Of a stretch of 64,000 bases of DNA, positions 60,612 through 64,000 are shown in pieces. The notes beneath the pieces were generated by a model. That model made no database searches. It was not told where the DNA came from and saw only the letters and a program-made list of their open reading frames with translations. Positions within the stretch are counted from its first letter, which is position 1. Every line of letters starts with the position of its first letter. Source of the stretch: Methylobacterium sp. 17Sr1-1 (GTDB taxonomy: Bacteria; Pseudomonadota; Alphaproteobacteria; Rhizobiales; Beijerinckiaceae); contig NZ_CP029552.1 of assembly GCF_003173775.1 (NCBI RefSeq), forward strand, positions 2,438,501 through 2,502,500, given 5' to 3'. The translations under genes were made by a program, and so were the position numbers.

Positions 60612-62564
60612 CTAGTCCCTTGATTCTTCGTTTTGCGTTAGAAATCCTGGTATTTTGGCCAGCGCTGTCTCGGCAATTCGCCGGTGCATGGGCTTGAGTC
60701 CCATACCCTCCTCGGCGAGGAAGTCCTGGAAGCTTGCGTGGTAAACGCGGTACACCGGTTCGCCGGAAGGTGATGGCTCCTCGTTCAAGAACTGCCGCCA
60801 CTCACGGACGACGTCGCGTATCCTCGGCGGTTCCACTTTCGTCCACTCCTGCACGGCGGAGACGGTCACGGGCTCGCGCACGGTCGCGAGGATCCGCAGC
60901 ACTGGCTCGTAGATGCGCTCGAAGCGCTCCTGATCGCGGTTCCGCATCGTGCGCCAATGGCGCTCGTAGTACTCCCGCAGGCCTTTCGGGAGGTCTCGGA
61001 TGTTGTCAACTGTCTCGGGCGAGAGCCTGCCGGTTCGGATATCCTCAAGGACGAAGACCAAGTACATGAAATTGCCCTGGCTCTTCGCCGTGAGCAGCTC
61101 GACGAAGTCGGCCTCCGAAATGTTCCAAGTCGCTATACAGCCCGTCATGTCGTCCCGGTGGACATTCAGGAAATTCCGGATGTACTGCCGCACGTCGTCG
61201 AGGTTTTGTGGGTCGTCGTCCCGGAGGTAGAGGTCCTCGCGAGGGCGGACGTCGAGCCGGTAGTCCAACTGCTCGCGCGAGGTCACCACGAAGAATACCC
61301 CCTTTGGGAGCGATTGAGGTAGGTAGAGGCGATTGGCGGTGGGCGTAAGCCCAGCGTCCTCAGCCTCGTCCAGCGCGTCCACCAGCACGACGATGGGCTT
61401 GCCGTCCACCTTCTGGGCGGCCTCGGCGAGGAGTTGGCTGAGGAACGCGCTGTCCTGGGCGGCCTCTGGAGGTAAGGCATTATGATTGAGTTGGTAGCGG
61501 ATGATCAGCTGCGCGCAGACGCTCTCCAGGAAGGTGCGGGTCGACCGGATGTTCTCAGGCGCGATGTTGAAGTGGTGCACGTACCCCCGCGTCTTGACCA
61601 TCTGGCTCATCAGGGCGGTCTTGCCGATCCCAGGCTCGCCGCGGATCAGGATGTAGCCGGCCTCGAACTCGGTGTCGGCGATCAGCCCGTCGATCGCGCG
61701 GAAGATGAAGTCCCGGCCGACGAAGTTACGTGTGCGATTCTCGACCAAACGCTCGAAGTCGAGGACCTTCAGGTTGGACGACAGAGGTGCGGGGGCTTTC
61801 TCGAGCAGCCGGAAGATGTTGGTCACCCAGGCGCCGGGAAGTGGCTCTAACGGGTGGGGCTCGACGCGCCAGCCGTAGTGGGCGACGGCGAGATCCAGCG
61901 CGAACCGGAACGGGCGGTCCGGCCTGTCGAGCTGCTCGCGGCCCGCTGCTGTGGCTTGCTCGAAGGAAAGCACTCCGTTGGTGCGGTGCCGCGCCTCCGG
62001 CTTCTCGGCGGAGCTTCCACCGAGCTGGGTGGTCTGGGCGAAGCCAGTGCATTCAACGGCGAGGAAGTCTCCGCCATCGATCCAGCCTCGCAGCGGTGCT
62101 GCCTCGACGAGAGGGCCGTCGGCGAACAGTTCAGCGCCCGGCCTGTACCCGTTCCAGTCGCGAAGTCCATGGGTGAGCGACACGGCAGCAAGAGCGTGGC
62201 CATCGATTACGATCAAGATCGGGAGCAGTTCGTAGGCTAAGCACAGGCCGCAGAATAGCAAGGACAGATCGAGACAGGTCCCCTCGCGCGGCGAATCGAG
62301 GATCTCGGGGGGCGTGCGGATGGTCTGCATCGCCTGTGAAGGGTGGTACGCCTCGAGCGCGTAGCGGATGCCGCGCTCCTTCAGCGCGTCGTAGATGGCC
62401 TTAACGATTTGCAGCTGCCATCCGACCTCTTTGCTCAGGTCGAACCGGCTCACAGGAAGCGGAAGCCAGCGGCTCGCCAGCGGCGTGGCGAAGCGGGCCA
62501 GCCCACGATCGTCCTTCCGTGACCATTGCGGCCACGCCAGCAAGTGCGCCGTCATCTCCGGCAT
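60612..62564 (-). CDS. STAND NTPase with N-terminal transglutaminase-like domain
   Basis: A 650-residue protein. Residues about 45-180 resemble a transglutaminase-like cysteine-protease fold: Cys97 in REGTCLDLSLLFCGL, His123 in VIDGHALAAVSL and an acidic residue in FLAVECTGF (Glu171), in that order. A STAND-type NTPase follows: FVGRDFIFRAIDGL, Walker A GEPGIGKT (309-316), Walker B IVVLVDALDEAED, a sensor-like VVTSREQLDYRL, and the helical LPKGLREYYERHWRTM and VYHASFQDFLAEE regions seen before the C-terminal sensors of NACHT-WD40 proteins. It ends shortly after that point (MHRRIAETAL...), so it lacks its own sensor repeats. It starts 3 bases after the lipase gene, so both are co-translated. 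The combination suggests a signal-triggered ATPase that controls a protease-like or lipase effector; this is inference. Confidence 0.82.
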   Translation of the reverse strand: MPEMTAHLLAWPQWSRKDDRGLARFATPLASRWLPLPVSRFDLSKEVGWQLQIVKAIYDALKERGIRYALEAYHPSQAMQTIRTPPEILDSPREGTCLDLSLLFCGLCLAYELLPILIVIDGHALAAVSLTHGLRDWNGYRPGAELFADGPLVEAAPLRGWIDGGDFLAVECTGFAQTTQLGGSSAEKPEARHRTNGVLSFEQATAAGREQLDRPDRPFRFALDLAVAHYGWRVEPHPLEPLPGAWVTNIFRLLEKAPAPLSSNLKVLDFERLVENRTRNFVGRDFIFRAIDGLIADTEFEAGYILIRGEPGIGKTALMSQMVKTRGYVHHFNIAPENIRSTRTFLESVCAQLIIRYQLNHNALPPEAAQDSAFLSQLLAEAAQKVDGKPIVVLVDALDEAEDAGLTPTANRLYLPQSLPKGVFFVVTSREQLDYRLDVRPREDLYLRDDDPQNLDDVRQYIRNFLNVHRDDMTGCIATWNISEADFVELLTAKSQGNFMYLVFVLEDIRTGRLSPETVDNIRDLPKGLREYYERHWRTMRNRDQERFERIYEPVLRILATVREPVTVSAVQEWTKVEPPRIRDVVREWRQFLNEEPSPSGEPVYRVYHASFQDFLAEEGMGLKPMHRRIAETALAKIPGFLTQNEESRD

Positions 62565-62567
62565 CGG

Positions 62568-64000
62568 CTATCTCCCCGCGATCTCAAAAAGGTCATGCAC
62601 CGGCTGCGGAGCGAATGGGCCACCCTTCGTAGTGCGGGCTCGCAAGCGATAGAGCCCGGGCGGCAGCCCCTCGACGGTGAGGGTCCAGCTGTCAGCCGCC
62701 TCCGCGAAGTCGAGGGTCTGCTTCGCAGCTATAGCCGGAGCATCTACGGGCTCAATTATAGCCTGGAGTGGCCCGAGCGGCTGCATAGTGTTGACCAATC
62801 GCGCTCGGAACGTCACGGGCTCGTCGGCCAGGTATAAGTCGTCCAGCTCGAGCGCGAGGCCCGGCCGCTCCGCTGCGACCGAGCTCTCCACCGGGGCGCG
62901 GATCTCGCGCAGGCCCCGGACCTGTGTCTGTTCGAGCCTACCTCGCAGATCGTCCAGCACGGACCGATTGCACTGAAGGGAACCGTGCCGCTCAGGTACG
63001 AAGCTGTCGCGGTAGGCGTCAGACAGCTCAATCGGGATCGCCGAGGCGCGCGGGACCGTACCGTCACCGTCAGCGAGAGTCGGATCCATCCATGACGGCA
63101 CCTCGAGACTGGCGGCCACACGCCTGTCTTTGAGCACGGCGGACTGACTGGTGGGCTGCCTCGTGCCAACGACTGGCAGAATAACGTAGCCTTTATCCCT
63201 GTAGTCCGCGTCCCGGCGGTGTTCCTCGACCTTGTCCTCGATCTCCCGGTGGAACGCCAACGCGTCCGCCGCTAGTGCTGCATCGACTCCGGGCACATGC
63301 CCGGCTTCTGCAACGCGCATGTACTCGTCACCGATTCGCAGCGCGCGGTAAATCGGCAGCAGCTGATGGACCGAAGGGAAGGAACGCATCACCTCGGTTA
63401 GATCGACGAAGAGGCGCTTGTACCCGTTGGCTAAGAAGTCAAGGGCGCTCACGGACCCGCGGTAGGGAGTCCCGAAGGTAACCAACGCCCGGCACTTTCT
63501 CCAGCCCTCAAGCACCTCGAGGTAGTACCGCGCAACGAGGCCCCCCATGCTGTGGGCGACGAAGATGACACGGGCGTTCGGATTGTCGCTGAACTCGCGC
63601 CACCGCCGCAGCCGATCATCCACAAGAACCTCGAGCTGTCGCGCGCTGACCCGATTGTCCAGCCGCCAGTCATAGGGAAACTCGATATAGTTAGCCGGAC
63701 GCTCGTCGTGCACCGAGCCCTTGATGACGTCGAAAGCATCGGCGATCATCCGGGCCGCGACAGAATATCCGTCGATCTTCACGAGCCCGGGGACGAGGTG
63801 CGCGTCTTGCATCACGCGCGTAGCGACGATCCCACCCGGGTCGTCGCCCTCAAGCCGGAGCTCCTGAAGACTCTCCCCAAGGCTGGTGAGTGCCCGCCAT
63901 GCCGCCTGCCCCGACACGGCCCATATGTCCTTGCCATTTGTCTCCAGGACGCTGCCGGTTATCCCGGGTAGCAGGACGACCATGTCGCGAAGCGGCTTCC
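62568..64000 (-). CDS. LCAT/PGAP1-like lipase (5' end off window)
   Basis: At least 471 residues from an ATG at 63983; the frame is still open upstream (KPLRD) to the edge, so the real start is probably beyond it. The N-terminal block VVLLPGITGSVLETNGKDIW, the segment FPYDWRLDNR and the nucleophile elbow VIFVAHSMGGLVARYYLE (Ser145 counted from that ATG) are those of lecithin:cholesterol acyltransferase-like and PGAP1-like lipases. The acid is likely in ADGDGTVPRAS and the His in PERHGSLQCN. A C-terminal beta domain (LALELDDLYLADEPVTFRAR, EGLPPGLYRLRA) looks Ig-like. No signal peptide is visible in the part seen. It is directly followed by the STAND NTPase gene, so it may be a membrane-lipid-attacking effector under its control. 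Confidence 0.82.
   Translation of the reverse strand, partial: KPLRDMVVLLPGITGSVLETNGKDIWAVSGQAAWRALTSLGESLQELRLEGDDPGGIVATRVMQDAHLVPGLVKIDGYSVAARMIADAFDVIKGSVHDERPANYIEFPYDWRLDNRVSARQLEVLVDDRLRRWREFSDNPNARVIFVAHSMGGLVARYYLEVLEGWRKCRALVTFGTPYRGSVSALDFLANGYKRLFVDLTEVMRSFPSVHQLLPIYRALRIGDEYMRVAEAGHVPGVDAALAADALAFHREIEDKVEEHRRDADYRDKGYVILPVVGTRQPTSQSAVLKDRRVAASLEVPSWMDPTLADGDGTVPRASAIPIELSDAYRDSFVPERHGSLQCNRSVLDDLRGRLEQTQVRGLREIRAPVESSVAAERPGLALELDDLYLADEPVTFRARLVNTMQPLGPLQAIIEPVDAPAIAAKQTLDFAEAADSWTLTVEGLPPGLYRLRARTTKGGPFAPQPVHDLFEIAGR

Noticed and set aside
1..64000. CRISPR arrays, tRNA or rRNA genes
   Set aside because: No regularly spaced direct repeats and no cloverleaf or rRNA-like sequence could be found by eye; short tRNAs could be missed.

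Overview
The window is high-GC (roughly 65-70% outside a few islands) alphaproteobacterial DNA. Protein style (HWE kinases, MucR-like regulators, TadG, TAXI receptor) and dispersed palindromes suggest a Methylobacterium-like member of the Hyphomicrobiales; that is inference, as no rRNA or marker gene is present. No rRNA, tRNA or CRISPR array was seen.

Layout. (1) 1-10.2 kb is ordinary host DNA, all on the minus strand: TAXI receptor, YdcZ-type exporter, ArsB/NhaD permease, metallophosphoesterase, a frameshifted MFS gene, a secreted duplicated-module protein and an NtrC-type two-component pair. (2) 10.3-15.1 kb mixes decayed genes (MFS remnant, GGDEF-EAL remnant) with a ClpP-like protease, an M32 carboxypeptidase and a glutamine-rich repeat protein. 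(3) 15.1-22.2 kb is a signalling block: Crp/Fnr regulator, a short HWE protein lacking its phospho-accepting His, a lone receiver and a 1626-residue multi-PAS/GAF HWE kinase. (4) 22.3-30.4 kb is a hydrolase island: M15-like peptidase, alpha/beta hydrolase, gingipain-like (clan CD) protein, an unrecognised helical protein and a caspase-like peptidase. (5) 30.5-38 kb is recombination-scarred: MITE, serine recombinase and its remnants, low-GC DUF4145 and DUF2971 genes, IS1182-type element. (6) 38-44.5 kb has an HxlR/SDR pair, then a plasmid- or phage-like run: ParA plus ribbon-helix-helix protein, four tiny overlapping membrane genes, an XRE regulator, tightly packed small ORFs, a MucR-like regulator. 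(7) 44.8-49.9 kb has flagellin, a second MucR-like regulator, and TadG with an IS-truncated TadE. (8) 49.9-60.6 kb is an insertion-sequence graveyard (IS3, IS21, IS630, IS66, IS3 remnant with a MITE inside) around one intact WD40 gene. (9) 60.6-64 kb, running off the right edge, is a two-gene unit: a transglutaminase-like/STAND NTPase and an LCAT-like lipase.

How genes work together. The best candidates for an undescribed system are the caspase-like/gingipain-like/alpha-beta hydrolase island at 24.9-30.4 kb, and the lipase plus transglutaminase-STAND NTPase at 60.6-64 kb. The nearby WD40 protein carries, at its own N-terminus, the helical linker normally found between the NTPase and beta-propeller of one-piece STAND proteins. 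Both loci pair a putative lipid- or ester-hydrolysing protein with a protease-like fold, the architecture expected of conflict or abortive-infection systems. Function is inference; the catalytic motifs are visible in the sequence.
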